A stretch of 64,000 nt of DNA from Mastigias papua (lineage: Eukaryota > Cnidaria > Scyphozoa > Rhizostomeae > Mastigiidae): assembly GCA_964019165.1 (NCBI GenBank), contig OZ025273.1, forward strand, positions 9,981,279 to 10,045,278. The letters run 5' to 3'. Each line of letters opens with the position of its first letter. Positions within the stretch are counted from its first letter, which is position 1. A model generated the notes under the pieces. That model was not told where the DNA came from, did no database searches, and saw only the letters and a list, made by a program, of their open reading frames with translations. Below are positions 1-26,350 of the stretch, piece after piece. Position numbers and translations under genes: made by a program.

Positions 1-7049
<7,049 letters not shown>

Positions 7050-7765
7050 TTTGAAAATCATTCCTCTGAAAACCCTTAGCTAAACTCGATACTTGCTTGA
7101 TTAGAAATCAGACATTTTCCATTATTCTACTACCTTAGGCACTGTAAGACATATTTCAACTTGAGTTCTAATTTCGGATGATCATTGTTCCGGTCCTAAC
7201 CCGAACGTTCTGCGATTTGTATATTCTCGGATGTGGACTGGGAACAATGAGTTCTCATCTGAAGTGGGTCTGTAGTCTAGGGGTGGCCTGGGTGCAAGGC
7301 CCCACCTGAAGTTTCAAAAAGAAGAGCACTTGGGCAATTTGTCAGAGTTTTACCCAAGTCATGTAATTCAATGTATTTTGAGCAACACTGCGGGCTGCTA
7401 GGCCGGCTAGCCGATCCATGCTCACTATGTTCATATGGGCCTGATCCGAAATCCGAATTTAGTGGGAAATCAGACTTTAGATGATAGAGTGAATATTTGC
7501 TTGAGGCTTTTCATTCGACGTTGTGTAGAACAGAAACTTTATGACAGATATTGACAAATGATAAGATTATATATTATAGATATCTTCTTTATGCTTTTAT
7601 AAAGTTAATAATTTGGTCCCCTAACAATATTATTTCGATATTGTTTTTTGCTTATGCTGTCTTAGATCATGCTTCTTTAATAGACTGTTTAATTCACAAT
7701 GATACAATTTCACTTCCGCGCAATAAAGCGGGAATTTCTGTAGCATATTGATAGCACATTTTTTC
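7050..7765. other. ALDH downstream region
   Basis: 3' flank of the ALDH gene. It contains a GGGGTGG...CCCCACC-type GC-rich patch near 7275-7305 and an AATAAA at 7722-7727. No coding sequence was recognised. Confidence 0.5.
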
Positions 7766-7768
7766 ATG

Positions 7769-7935
7769 CGACACTCATAAGAGTATGAAACGTCGTGGGA
7801 TAGCGATCGAAAGGGAAAATTAGATAGATAACCAGATGCGAATGACTATAAATTTAGTTTCATCCGACTTTAGAAGTATAAGTACATTCACCTTTTGCCC
7901 ATTATCCGACGTTTCATACTCTCATCAGAGTCGGA
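7769..7935. repeat. Short inverted-repeat element with GAGTATGAAACGTCG arms
   Basis: The left arm (7769-7803) reads GAGTATGAAACGTCG. The same string appears on the minus strand at 7903-7934, preceded there by CTGATGA. The arms differ at a few positions and flank about 110 bases. It may be a short foldback or MITE. The right arm carries one of three CTGAWGA...GAAACG motifs in the window. Confidence 0.6.
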
Positions 7936-8362
7936 CGAAGACAGTTCAATATGATATGAATATTTCTGCTTTTCGAGTGATAGTGAAATTCGGTAGTGCC
8001 AACGGAATATTCTGTAATGTAATAGATAAAATTGTCGGGAAATATAAGGTCGTTCTCTATCGACATTGTAGCCTGATGGTCAGAAATAAACCTTTCTAAC
8101 GGTTGCGTTGTACGGTATAGAAGCAGCCTTTGTTGAACTAATTTTCATTTCCTTTTGAAATTGCTTTCCAAATCTCAGGTAATCATGAATATATTGCATT
8201 ATAAGTGTCCCTGCAAAACTAGCAATTTTTGATATTAAATACGAGAATATTGCGGTAATCTAGAGGAAGTTTCAGCGAAGCATTCTTATAAATAGTATTA
8301 ATATATATATTTATATATATTTTATAGTTTAAATGTACGTTTTTTATAAGAAAGTCATATAG

Positions 8363-8364
<2 letters not shown>

Positions 8365-8443
<79 letters not shown>
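8365..8443. repeat. (AT)n microsatellite
   Basis: About 79 bases of nearly pure AT dinucleotide, with one G interruption near 8429. Confidence 0.95.
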
Positions 8444-12618
<4,175 letters not shown>

Positions 12619-12758
12619 GAGAACTCTGATAAGGTCTATTTCTCTCAAACTATTGACCAATCATCATGCAAAATGGGCCTAGCCTTAGCATGTGTGGTCA
12701 GAATACTGCGTTATGATTGGTCAATTAGGTTGGGAGAAAATAGACCTGACAGAGCTCC
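12619..12758. mobile_element. 140-bp MITE, family C, copy 1
   Basis: The ends are inverted repeats of each other over about 45 bases: AAGGTCTATTTCTCTCAAAC with ATTGACCAATCATCATGCA on the left, and ATGATTGGTCAATTAGGTTG with GGAGAAAATAGACCTGA on the right. A second copy lies at 51184-51338 and shares both ends and the middle (TGGGCCTA, TGTGGTC). No coding capacity. Confidence 0.75.
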
Positions 12759-13429
12759 CCAACATTTGGCGGCTATGTTCCACTGCACAAATTGGTTATC
12801 GTTGCACACTACAGCTAGTTATGGCCCAGAAATTTAAGGAACCAGGCTCTGCTCTTCATAAAACATGTTTGCCACTCTGAGATGCTAGCTTCAAAGGGCA
12901 ATAGATTGCAGCGTTGAAGAACGTTTCAAAACCAAACAGAAGGAGGAAGTTTTGCAAGTGAATTTTTCAATGACTATTCATGGTTTATTGGATATTTCCC
13001 AGCATTTTGACGATCAGAAATGGTTTGTTTAAAGTCAGTAGCAGTTTCTCCTTAATCTACTTTCTTACGTTCTTGGACTTGAAGTGAAGCTGATTGATTT
13101 TTTTATGAAAGTTTTTATTCCACTTAGATACGTCTTTTGGCAGGTTGTGTTTCGTGTATAAAGATTTAGGGCACTTATGCCACACCTTACAGTTTATGAG
13201 TCATACCCAATCGTTTCAAAATTGCGGGTTACACTAGTGTATTTGTTAGAAGCAGAGAAAGATAAGGTCATGGAGGATGCATGCAGGATACTATTGAGTG
13301 CAAGAAAATTTTACTTGTGTTATAGCAAATGAAGAGGGGCACTCTGCGGTTTTGCATGGGCCTGGCTGACAGGTTTTTCTCAAGTAAAGGGCCCATTTTC
13401 GCATTTTATAGACTATAGAAAGTGTGCAG
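12759..13429. other. No gene recognised
   Basis: Nothing recognisable beyond the flank of the MITE. Confidence 0.5.
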
Positions 13430-13800
13430 TATCAAAAAGCAACAACAGTATCAATAGCAATAAAGAGATACGATTTGATAAAGGACACCTGAGGGGAGCA
13501 AATTTCACTGTGTAGCTGCTAACTGTTCGTTCAGTTGTTAAGGACTTGAATTCAGCTGTTAAGGACTGGAATAAAATTCCTATAAGTATCAAGGAACTTC
13601 CTACCTTGTCCATATTCAAAAATCAAATAAAAATACGTTTGATGAGTTCCAGCCAAATTAAAACACAAATCCCTGAGAGAACAGCAACCACTTCAAATAG
13701 AGTATTCTCTTTTCTTGTTACTTGAACTAAAATTAATTACATGAACTGTACATTTTAGTAGCACCATAGCTAAGGGGATATTGTGTATACATAAAATAAA
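13430..13800 (+). mobile_element. Possible LINE 3' relic
   Basis: A broken frame gives RIRLLDKGHLRGANF, then LNSAVKDWNKIPISIKELPT and LSIFKNQIKIRL. This is the W-N-x-[LI]-P ... S-x-x-x-F-K-N pattern typical of LINE protein C-termini. An A-rich ATAAAATAAAATG stretch follows at about 13790. One in-frame stop lies between the blocks. Confidence 0.45.
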
Positions 13801-13893
13801 ATGAAAAAAGTAGTCGTTAATAACTGACTACATGAATTATCAATTCCCTTCCCAGTTCATGGGGATTAAATGATACCTTAGTATAGTAGTAAT

Positions 13894-14138
13894 TGGTCCA
13901 GTGGCCAAGTGGTTAGAGCGTTTGTCTGCTCGTGGAAGATCAATGGTTCGAGGCGAACTTCAGGCCATCCACTGGATGCTCGCTCACTGTCCACCCAGTA
14001 GCAAATGCGTACCAGGTGGCAACAGGAAAGGAAATGGCTTCCTTACCTTACTATGCCTACAACCCAGGATAAGTCCCTCTCCAACAGGCACTCCCCCAGC
14101 GTACAGATTTTGGTATGGAACTACCCTTTATCCGTAAA
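13894..14138 (+). mobile_element. tRNA-derived SINE, most complete copy
   Basis: The head has a box A-like element (TGGCCAAGTGGTTAGAGCG, 13902-13920) and a box B-like element (GGTTCGAGG, 13945-13953) at tRNA-like spacing, so it would be transcribed by RNA polymerase III. The body, from CTCGCTCACTGTCCACCCAG to the AACAGGCACTC and GTACAGATTTTGG segments, is shared with 3967-4130 and 59250-59536. It is not a tRNA gene because no cloverleaf closes at its ends. Confidence 0.8.
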
Positions 14139-15193
14139 GTATAGCAGTTAAGAGCACTGCCTGCCGCAACTAAAGGATGTGACTAGATTTTTAAGAAACA
14201 GACCCCCCTCGTGATTTACAATCGTTAGATAGCATCATCGATAGGTATGGATAGATACAAACGGACTCATAAATGCAGCTTTCAAATCTATTTGTTTCAT
14301 ATCAAGCTGTCCAGTTGTGGAGCTGTGTCATTCAGGGGCCACGCAACAGGGGGGCCGGGGGGCCATGGGCCCCCCACTTTTTTCAGGTATAATTTTTTCA
14401 GTTGGAAAGATGTATGATGCTGAGTAGCTTTGTATCAGTGACATTTCTACAACCCGTGGTAATGATTTTAGTTAAGAATTAGGAGCATAGAGGAAAGACA
14501 TTTACTCCAGAGTTGGTACATTGGCTTTATCTAAGCCAAATTCCAGAAATTTGACTTTTTCTGAACTTGTTTGGCCAAGAAACTTTAGTTTGATTTAGAA
14601 GATTTATTTGGCTTTTTGGCTTTTTGGCTTGTATGGCTCTTTTCATTTCTATAAAAGATTAGCTCCGATATTAAAATTATCATCAGCAGTAGGTTGATTA
14701 TAATAAGCCTGTGACCATTGATTTTCGTTGGCTTACATTCCCTGACCTTCTGTGTGGTGACAAGAGAAAACATTACGTGTTGTTGTCGACCTTCGATATC
14801 ATGCTTTCCTGTATATTTTAACCAGTCTTCAAGTCATTTCTACAACCAAAAGATCACTAATACCAAATATCGTTTTCATTGTGAAAGTTGTATTGGTCAG
14901 TGGTGCTACGACAGCGACACCTCAAAGATCTTTATAATTTATGGCTGGAAGAATTAAAACATGGCTACGGTCAACAATGAAGCAACAGAGATTCAACTCA
15001 CTTTCTACTTTTAACTCAAGCAACATCTTGTAGATAAGCTACCACTGGTCAAAGTTGCTAATAAATATGTTGAAAAGCGTCCAAATCGCAGAAACGAATT
15101 TGGTTTGTTTACAGAGAGCGATTTAAAGACCCAATAGCTTCAACAACTGGACAGAAACCTTAAAATTTAGACTTCTTTACTTTTTGTCTAAAG

Positions 15194-15533
15194 CAGTGTC
15201 TGCCGACCACCACCGTGCCGCGGCACACTAGTGTACCGTAAGAGATCATCAGGTGTTCTGTGAAAAACTACCAAATCTCGCTTCATTTGTCAAAAATTAC
15301 TGATTCAACGCAGATTTAAGTTTATCTTAATGAACTGGCTGCAGTTGGTTATCAGTGATGCTTTGAGAGACAGCGGCAGTGATAAACGATTGATAAATAT
15401 ATTAGGAAATAAGGAATCAACCAGAGGCTGTACTTCACTAGCTGTGTTTTTTCACATATTTATTTGGTGGTATCCCGTGTGATTTTTTTATGTAGAACAG
15501 GTGCCGTATCATAAACATGGTTGGGAAACACTG
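15194..15533. mobile_element. hAT-type MITE with exact 8-bp target duplication
   Basis: The element starts CAGTGTCTGCCGACC and ends GGTTGGGAAACACTG, which are imperfect inverted repeats. The 8-mer GTCTAAAG occurs immediately before (15186-15193) and immediately after (15534-15541). An 8-bp duplication with CAGTG ends is the hallmark of hAT transposition. The GTGCCGCGGCACACT palindrome just inside the left end is a common internal feature of such elements. At 340 bp it is non-autonomous. Confidence 0.88.
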
Positions 15534-15574
15534 GTCTAAAGCACAATGATAATCGGTAATATAACTATACAAAA

Positions 15575-15699
<125 letters not shown>

Positions 15700-16381
15700 G
15701 AGAATTACAAAAAATATATTACGAGATATATTTACGAGATATATTTGTAAGCTAGGTCCCCCCACTTTTGAAATCAATGCGCGGCCCCTGTCATTTCTTT
15801 CTTCTTATCATAAGGAACGAGCCATTAGCAAGTTACTGTATCAGGGGGGGGGTGCTAATAATCATTAAAAATTTTGGCTCAAGAGAAAAGCATGAAAAAT
15901 TGTCTGCAATAAAGTAGTACCGAAAAAAAATTTTGCACAAAAAATTTCCATTTGAGAAGTACATCAAAACAACAGAAACCAAAACACGAAAAAACATTTT
16001 TCAGAAATATTCATATATATGGATTTTAGAAATTCAAAGAAAAATTGTTTGCTAAATGCATTTTTTCATACAACTCAATGTTCATCATTCCTATGATAAT
16101 GGCTGCTTCATATTAATCTATCATTAGTAATAAATAGAAGTGTTCACTTACAGAACTATTCCAAAGGACCATAACCCAGAAAGGAAGAATAAAATTGGAC
16201 ACTAGGTAGCTCTATACTATGAAATCAACACTATTATGGAAACAAGAATGGCTGTTTGACAAAAGTACTAATAGTACCCTCGCCCCCCGTAATTTGCTAT
16301 TGGTTCGTCCGTATGGGCTAGATAACAGGAAACTGAAGTCAGGTACCGGGCATTGTGATATGCTCCATTAAGCTACTAGCA

Positions 16382-16619
16382 TGTTTACACTGTAGCAGAT
16401 CATTTTTTGATCCGCTATAAAAGTTGTATTGGTATAGCTTCCCGTTTATACGCACTCAAGTGATCCGATACAAAGATCTGGTGCAGGTGATCCGACGCAA
16501 GTGAAAGTGGAGCACTGTTGTACCTGCGCAGGTCAAAAACTCTGCCGGTATAGTATCAATGCAACTGCATGAAACAGTTTGTGTACCGGATCAAACAGTG
16601 ATCGGATTCAGTGTAAACA
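16382..16619. mobile_element. 238-bp MITE with TGTTTACACTG ends
   Basis: The left end is TGTTTACACTGTAGCAGATC and the right end GATCGGATTCAGTGTAAACA. They pair as an inverted repeat of about 20 bases with a few mismatches. Sub-terminal GATCCG and CGGATC motifs recur several times inside, as transposase-binding repeats often do. No target duplication is clear and there is no coding sequence. Confidence 0.65.
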
Positions 16620-20293
<3,674 letters not shown>

Positions 20294-21485
20294 GGATGTG
20301 GGGGCAAATCCCCCCAGAACTCTCCTCATTTTAGCAAAGGGAGTTGAGCCCTCTGACCCCCCTAAAGAACCCCTGTTTCAAACTGATCAGATGTTAAAGC
20401 TTATTGGCAGGTGGGCTACTGTCCATAATCTTCTTCTTTTAGCTTGGTACTCCTATTTAGGTTTATTGTGTTCCCATTGTCCAAAATTTAGCAAGTTTTT
20501 ATGCATCTGAGTAGTTTTTGTTTGCTTAAATGGGGAAGTAGCTCCTGCAGTTTATAGTTTTCTACCTCAATTTGAAATTTGCAATTGGTTAGCATGGCAC
20601 ACTATTGAGTTTTGCATGAGAGATGTAATTCCAGAGAAATTATTTATGGACTGCTGCAACTTAAGTATTAAGTAATGTGAGAAAATCGTGCTTTTCATTT
20701 TGTTTACAGTTGACATAAGTTGTGATACTCATCCATAGCTATTAGAATGAGAGAAATGTCCCATCGCTCCATTATTCCAACCCAAGTTTGGGACTTAAGA
20801 GTAGATTGTTTCTCCTCACTTTTCAAATATTGGAAAGTTTGAAGTTTGAACAATATAGTTTCAGTATGGGAGCTTGGTAGATGGGGGGGGGGGAGGGGGG
20901 TGCCAGCCACCACAGAGTAGGAGGACTTCTCCAGGGTGTGTACTTTTATGGCTGCCATTTGATTTCATAATCCTCACTGCTATTGGCTGAGAATTAGGCC
21001 TTGGTGTAAGTATCGTACACCACCAACAGTTTTACAACCAGAATGATGAGAAAAAGAGTCATGATGATTGAATGAACTTCATTAGGAAAACATTATGACA
21101 TATCCATTCGTAGACTAACCGTTAATGTATTTATTTTTGAAGTAAACATTCTGGAAACATTCTGGAAACATTCCAGGGTTCATCATCAGTATGGATAGGT
21201 TAGTGGTTAGCCTACCAATGGTTCTCATAGCTCTGGTTATAAAATGTTGGGGGTAGCATACTCCAACAGTTTATGTTATATTGAAGCATTGTTTACATTT
21301 ACACTCTTTTAGATCTTAGGATCCTAGTTACTTTTGGATTTTAGTTGGTATTGATTAGCTTATTTGCGTACAATTAAGCTACACTGTAAACCAACTGTAA
21401 ATAAAGTAAAAAAAGTTTATTCTTGAATTTTGGCCATTTCAAAAGTCAGCCCTGAAGATACATTGGGGGCATGCCCCCACATCCC
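20294..21485. repeat. Pair of inverted GC-rich ends, possible old DNA element
   Basis: GGATGTGGGGGCAAATCCCC at 20294 and, inverted, GGGGGCATGCCCCCACATCC at 21461-21485 could be ends of a 1.2-kb element. The match is short and there is no clear target duplication. The inside has no transposase but has a triple CATTCTGGAAA repeat near 21150. Confidence 0.3.
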
Positions 21486-22288
21486 TCCTGTTGTGTTGCT
21501 ACGTACTGACCATATTCATTTTGCACCTTGTTATGTGAGAATGAATATTGCTTTTTTGAAGTTTGAATGAGTTTCAATTGCAGTAGGTTTTAGAATTTCA
21601 ATAGTTACCAGTTTGTATCCTGGGTAGTTGAAGATCATCTAAAACTTGATTTTATTGTTATTTCGGATTCTATAGTTGGCCTGCACATGTTTTTTGGTTA
21701 CTCACCTGTTGATCTCTTATAGCTAGTAAGGCATAACCCATTTCTTTGGTTAATGCGGAATTTTTGGAATGTTAAGTGATAGTGCTTTATTTGAATCAGG
21801 CATGTTTGGACAAGTAGCCTTTGTAATGTATGGATTTGATTGAGGAAATAGAAAGAGCATACAGTTGATGCCATAGTGGGTGTTGCTTTTTGTGAGGATA
21901 TCAGAAACGTACAAGTTCAGTATTTTGCTTGGTGAGCTATATGTAGTATTTTATGAAATAGGATATCATGTCAGAGATTTTTAACTTATTACTACTTGAA
22001 GTTCTTCTTGGTGATATACTGTTCTTCAACTGTCTCTTAAGATTGCCCTTTGTTTTGCTGTACTTCAGGAAGCAGCAACTAGTCAGGAAACCTTTGGTAG
22101 AATCTTATCAAAATTGTTTTGGTTTTTCATTATGTTTGTGGCAATTTTTGTTGTACATGTTCTCCATGTGACCCTCTTGTGTTCCTAAATGGACTTGAGC
22201 GGCAACTGATTTATTCGCTGAAACATTTATCCATAAGATCATAACGGAGAAGATGAGACTCAACTAATCATTATTTATTCAGTATAGC
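21486..22288. other. No gene recognised
   Basis: AT-rich sequence without supportable features. Confidence 0.5.
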
Positions 22289-22308
22289 ATATATATATAT
22301 ATATATTA

Positions 22309-22394
<86 letters not shown>

Positions 22395-22435
22395 TATATT
22401 TATATATTTACATATATATTTATATATTTATATAT
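22289..22435. repeat. (AT)n microsatellite, imperfect
   Basis: A TA tract with ATTTATATA interruptions at both ends. Confidence 0.95.
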
Positions 22436-22498
22436 GAGTGAGCCCCCTGCTTCATGAAACAGGCTTGTAGGGACATTATAATGTCAATTTTATCCATA

Positions 22499-22500
<2 letters not shown>

Positions 22501-22584
<84 letters not shown>

Positions 22585-22588
22585 TGTG
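22501..22588. repeat. (TG)n microsatellite
   Basis: About 88 bases of TG with one interruption near the right end. Confidence 0.95.
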
Positions 22589-22663
22589 TACATGTATTTA
22601 TATATACATATATTTATAAACTGATCCTAGGCCGCATCCACAACGTATATAAGTTGTATACAT

Positions 22664-22768
22664 AGAATAAAACACAAATATACTTTTCTGTCAGTAAACG
22701 TATAAACAGTACTGATGAAGATTCTAATCGGAACGTTTACTGACAGAATTAAGTATATTTGTGTTTTG

Positions 22769-22772
<4 letters not shown>
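22664..22772. repeat. Near-perfect hairpin of about 38-bp arms
   Basis: The left arm (22664-22701) reads AGAATAAAACACAAATATAC and then TTTTCTGTCAGTAAACG. The right arm (22733-22772) is its reverse complement with about three differences. The loop of about 30 bases holds ACTGATGAAGATTCTAATCG followed by GAACG, one of the three hammerhead-like motifs. The hairpin sits between TG and TA microsatellites. Confidence 0.8.

Positions 22773-22848
<76 letters not shown>
22773..22848. repeat. (TA)n-(CA)n microsatellite
   Basis: About 62 bases of TA followed by 14 bases of AC, abutting the hairpin arm. Confidence 0.95.
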
Positions 22849-22849
<1 letters not shown>

Positions 22850-23069
22850 CAAGTAGCTTCAATCATCAAGAAATTTTTAAAGAAATAAATATATACTGAA
22901 GAAAAGCTCCAACCCCACTGTTTCAATTGCTACCAGCCAATCAGACCCTCCATGTATCTTTGTTAACCAGCACCTCGTCCTATTAATCATCAGAACTTAA
23001 ATTCGACCTGGAATGAATCCTCTAGATACCAATGCCTGGAAGAATTGTCTGACGCGAAAATCGTATTTG

Positions 23070-23240
23070 CAGTAGGACCCCGCCTTACAGCCACATCATT
23101 GACATGGACACCTCCTTATTACTGCCATTTTTTTGGCCTGGAAATACGGTCATACATAGTCATAGAAAACCCCATTGATGCGGCCTTCCGTGAGTACGGC
23201 CAGCGGCCACAATTTGACGATTCCTAATAGGAGGGTCCTG
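23070..23240. mobile_element. Short pogo/Tigger-like DNA element relic
   Basis: The ends CAGTAGGACCCCGCC and GGAGGGTCCTG are inverted over about 10-11 bases, and TA follows the right end. The interior has TACGGCCA- and ATGCGGCC-type motifs like those in pogo/Tigger-derived elements of invertebrates. Family assignment is inference. Confidence 0.45.
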
Positions 23241-24850
23241 TATAATTTTACCTATTTTTATTCAAAATAATCTCATTCGTCTCACAGAGGAACTTTTGAT
23301 TATTAAAATAGTTTTCTTTTTTCCCCCTTGCTTCTTGCATGTTTTTCTTTCTAATTTCAGACTTACGTCGATTTTCGGGGTGTGCTTCACAGAGAGAATG
23401 TCAGTATCTAGTAGGGTTGTCATACCGGTAACATATTTCTCTTGTCCCGTAAATCTGTGAACGCAAGGGAATTCTATGCGGTACCCACCACCTTGATTTG
23501 CTGCGTTTCCTTCAATCCTTGCCTCTGCTGTGCATCCTGTTTTTGTTAGGAAGTGGCAGATAATCCTTGTTCATTGCTTTGTGCACGCCAGTGTCCGTAG
23601 TGTATGGTCTTGCTCATTTTTCTGCTTGTGCTGGAACTTCATGAATTCCCCAATGTCAATGTCCTAGGCGTCTATTCTAGACTCATGATAACCCCTTACC
23701 TATGATTAAAGGGAAAGATTGCTTAGAAAGTTATTATCAATCTACATACAAAAAATATTAATGAGGACTTCAATTTTGTTTTGTTTGTGAATTGGTGATT
23801 TAACATGTTTTTGCAATTATATCTCCATTTCTAGATGTCTATTAAAGAGAACAATTAGGTACTTAGGAATTTAGTATTGATTTCTACCCCTTGAACTCCA
23901 ACATTTGACCCTTCCTCGATAATATGGCCAAATTGTTAATACGGGCAATTTTTGGTGTCCCATTGGTGGCCATATTAACGGAGTTCCACTCTACAGAGTC
24001 CAGAAAAAGTCACGGCTCCACGGCTCTGAGCCGGAGGAAGATTTTGCTTTCTATGTCGTATTTGAGGATGGCTTAGTAATTTTTATCAACAATTCATCTT
24101 CAGACAAGTTTTCAGTTGTGACATCGGCAGTGAAACACATAGTCCTTTTACAGCTCAAGTTTTCGAGACATAAAAAATGCAGAGTTTAAGAACTTTGACT
24201 ACTTTCGATTGTCTTAGAAGAGGAAGGGCTATGATGAAGATTTGACAGCCAGAGGAAGGTTTGACACTTTTCTGGACTCTGCCACTGTAGTTGCAATTCC
24301 TACGTCTAGGGGTACGTTACTGCATAGATGCCCCCCATTACCCCCCTATATGTGGTTGCTGGCGCTGACCTTGCTAAAGAGTGTGAGTGTAAGTGAAGGC
24401 AGGGCCTGGGAATTTTGCGTGAAGTGAAGAATGTGAACTGCGAGCTTACGAAGTTGACAGAAAATGTGCTGCAAGTTATTAGAACAGAGCGTTATCTATG
24501 GTTCGTTTCAGGGAGCTTACATTCTTGTATTTTATTGATTCCCAGCTGTACTAATTGATGGTAGGAAAAGTCAATAGGTACATTTGGTTCAGGAGTGCCT
24601 GTAGAAATTTGGGGTATATCACTTTGTGCATGCAAGTGGTATTCGTGTGCTGGAGTGCTCGCGTGCTCGTGCACACTAGTGAGCTCCACAGTGCTGCTGT
24701 CAAGTTTGTTGCAGTTTTTGGAGATGATTGTAGAAGCCTTATCACAGAAATATTAGGTTTAAAACGAGGACTAGGCCACGTGATGGGGGACATCCACGTA
24801 AAATCATAATGGCTGCTAACGACTTGTAGAAAGCTACAACCCAGGAACTA
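23241..24850. other. No gene recognised
   Basis: Unique AT-rich sequence. An inverted pair around CAGAGTCCAGAAAA (23995) and TTTTCTGGACTCTG (24268) may mark a degraded element. No exon was found. Confidence 0.45.
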
Positions 24851-25421
24851 AAGCCCCGGTCAAACGAAAGCAACATTTCACCGAGCAGCGCACGACATTT
24901 GCAGACCTTTGCTTGGGCTTGCTCAGCGCTGCTCAGTGTAGAGTGGTCAAACGAACTAAACACTTCGGCCACCATTTCTTGAGTTTTGTGGGTGCTTGTG
25001 CAGTACTCCATAGGAATTAAAATTTTCGCGCCAACTGTATTGTAAACAGGAGGCCTACTTTTGATTGAAATGACAAATTTCCATTATGCAATGAAGCAGT
25101 AGAATATGATTCAAACTCGTCCAGACTTCCTACTTCTTTGCATTCTTTTTTCTCTTCTACCTCTGGACTTGTCTTTAAACTGCTACCCATTGTCCCTGAC
25201 TTAGGCCTAGTGCCATCTTGATTCTTCCCTTCCTTCAAAGCTAAAGTCCTTTAGTTTTTATATTCAAAATATATTATCTGGATGTTCGTTTCTAAGAGCG
25301 AATGCCAACACCTAGTAGCACCGAGCACGGCCAAACAATTGGTCAAACGAACACAACATTTCATCGAGCAGGAATGTCAAGCGCTGCTCGTTGAAATGTT
25401 GCATTCGTTTGACCGGGGCTT
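24851..25421. mobile_element. 571-bp MITE with GCCCCGGTCAAACGAA ends, family D copy 1
   Basis: The left end AAGCCCCGGTCAAACGAAAG is followed by CAACATTTCA. The right end TGAAATGTTGC runs into ATTCGTTTGACCGGGGCTTA, so the inverted repeats are about 30 bases. Internal copies of GGTCAAACGAA with AACATTTC or CACTTCG lie near 24940 and 25340. There is no transposase frame. The flanks (CTAAAG and CTTAAG) could derive from a TTAA target, but this is unsure. Confidence 0.75.
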
Positions 25422-26105
25422 AAGCTCATAGTGATTTCACAGTTCCAGACTCGCCCGTTACACCTCATATTTTCGTGTTAATCAAGTAATAGTTATGGTG
25501 ATTTTATGTACGCCATTTATTTGCGAGAATAAATGGATAGTATCAACGGATCTCCCTAGAAAAAGAGAGGAATTTCACTCAAACCGGTCGGGATAGTCTG
25601 TCTATACCACAGAGCCAAGTTGTCTGCCAAAGGATTTTCGAGTGAACGTTGTTTATCCTAATTTCAGGTTTTATTCGCAGCTGCTTAACGATAAATATAT
25701 TTGCGTGAGATTGTCTTTCAAAATGATTTTAAAGCATTCTGGGCCCTACCTACTTCAATACATCACATTGCATATTTGAAGAGCCAATTCAAAACATGCA
25801 ACCTAATGGGAGAATCATGGTGTTAATGCCAATAGTTGTAGGAGAAACTTTAGTGTTAGCTCAGTTGAAACTTCAGTGGTTCAAAGTAAATGATATATAA
25901 TATTTATACAGGTTGGAGGATTCGGTTAATATATGCAAGATATAAAAATAACTGTTGTCAATGGTTGACCTGTCAAAAAACGGAAACATAAAATAAACGA
26001 TTAAGTTGTGAATATTCTACACAATCATGTTATAAATGGAAGATAGAAATTAAACTGAAATCCTAATATAGGTCCAAGATATATAACTACGTCTTCCCAT
26101 AGTAC
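25422..26105. other. No gene recognised
   Basis: AT-rich sequence with no supportable feature. Confidence 0.5.
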
Positions 26106-26350
26106 TTAGAAGTCTCTTAATTTATTTTTATAAAGTACAGTAGATGGGTCTTCTCTCAACTCACGCTGTAATTTGTTAAAGATTGTAGCTCCTTGATAAT
26201 ATACGGGTTTTTAAACATTTTAGTTTTGACTTTTGGAAGGCATAACAGGGATTTGTTGCCACGGGTATTTATATTGGGACTGGTCCAGTTATACTTGTAA
26301 GGTGTTAGGTTTTCCAGCTGGTGCAACAATTTAAATACAGCAACCTGAAT
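26106..26350 (-). mobile_element. LINE C-terminal relic (minus strand)
   Basis: The minus strand gives NINTRGNKSLLCLPKVKTKM and then, after a frameshift, GATIFNKLQRELREDPSTVL and YKNKLRDF with a stop at 26106. This is the typical end of an invertebrate non-LTR retrotransposon protein. It abuts the next LINE copy, which lies on the other strand. Confidence 0.65.

Noticed and set aside
13894..13970. Possible tRNA gene because of box A and box B
   Set aside because: No acceptor stem closes the structure and the same head is joined to a repeated body, so it is a SINE.
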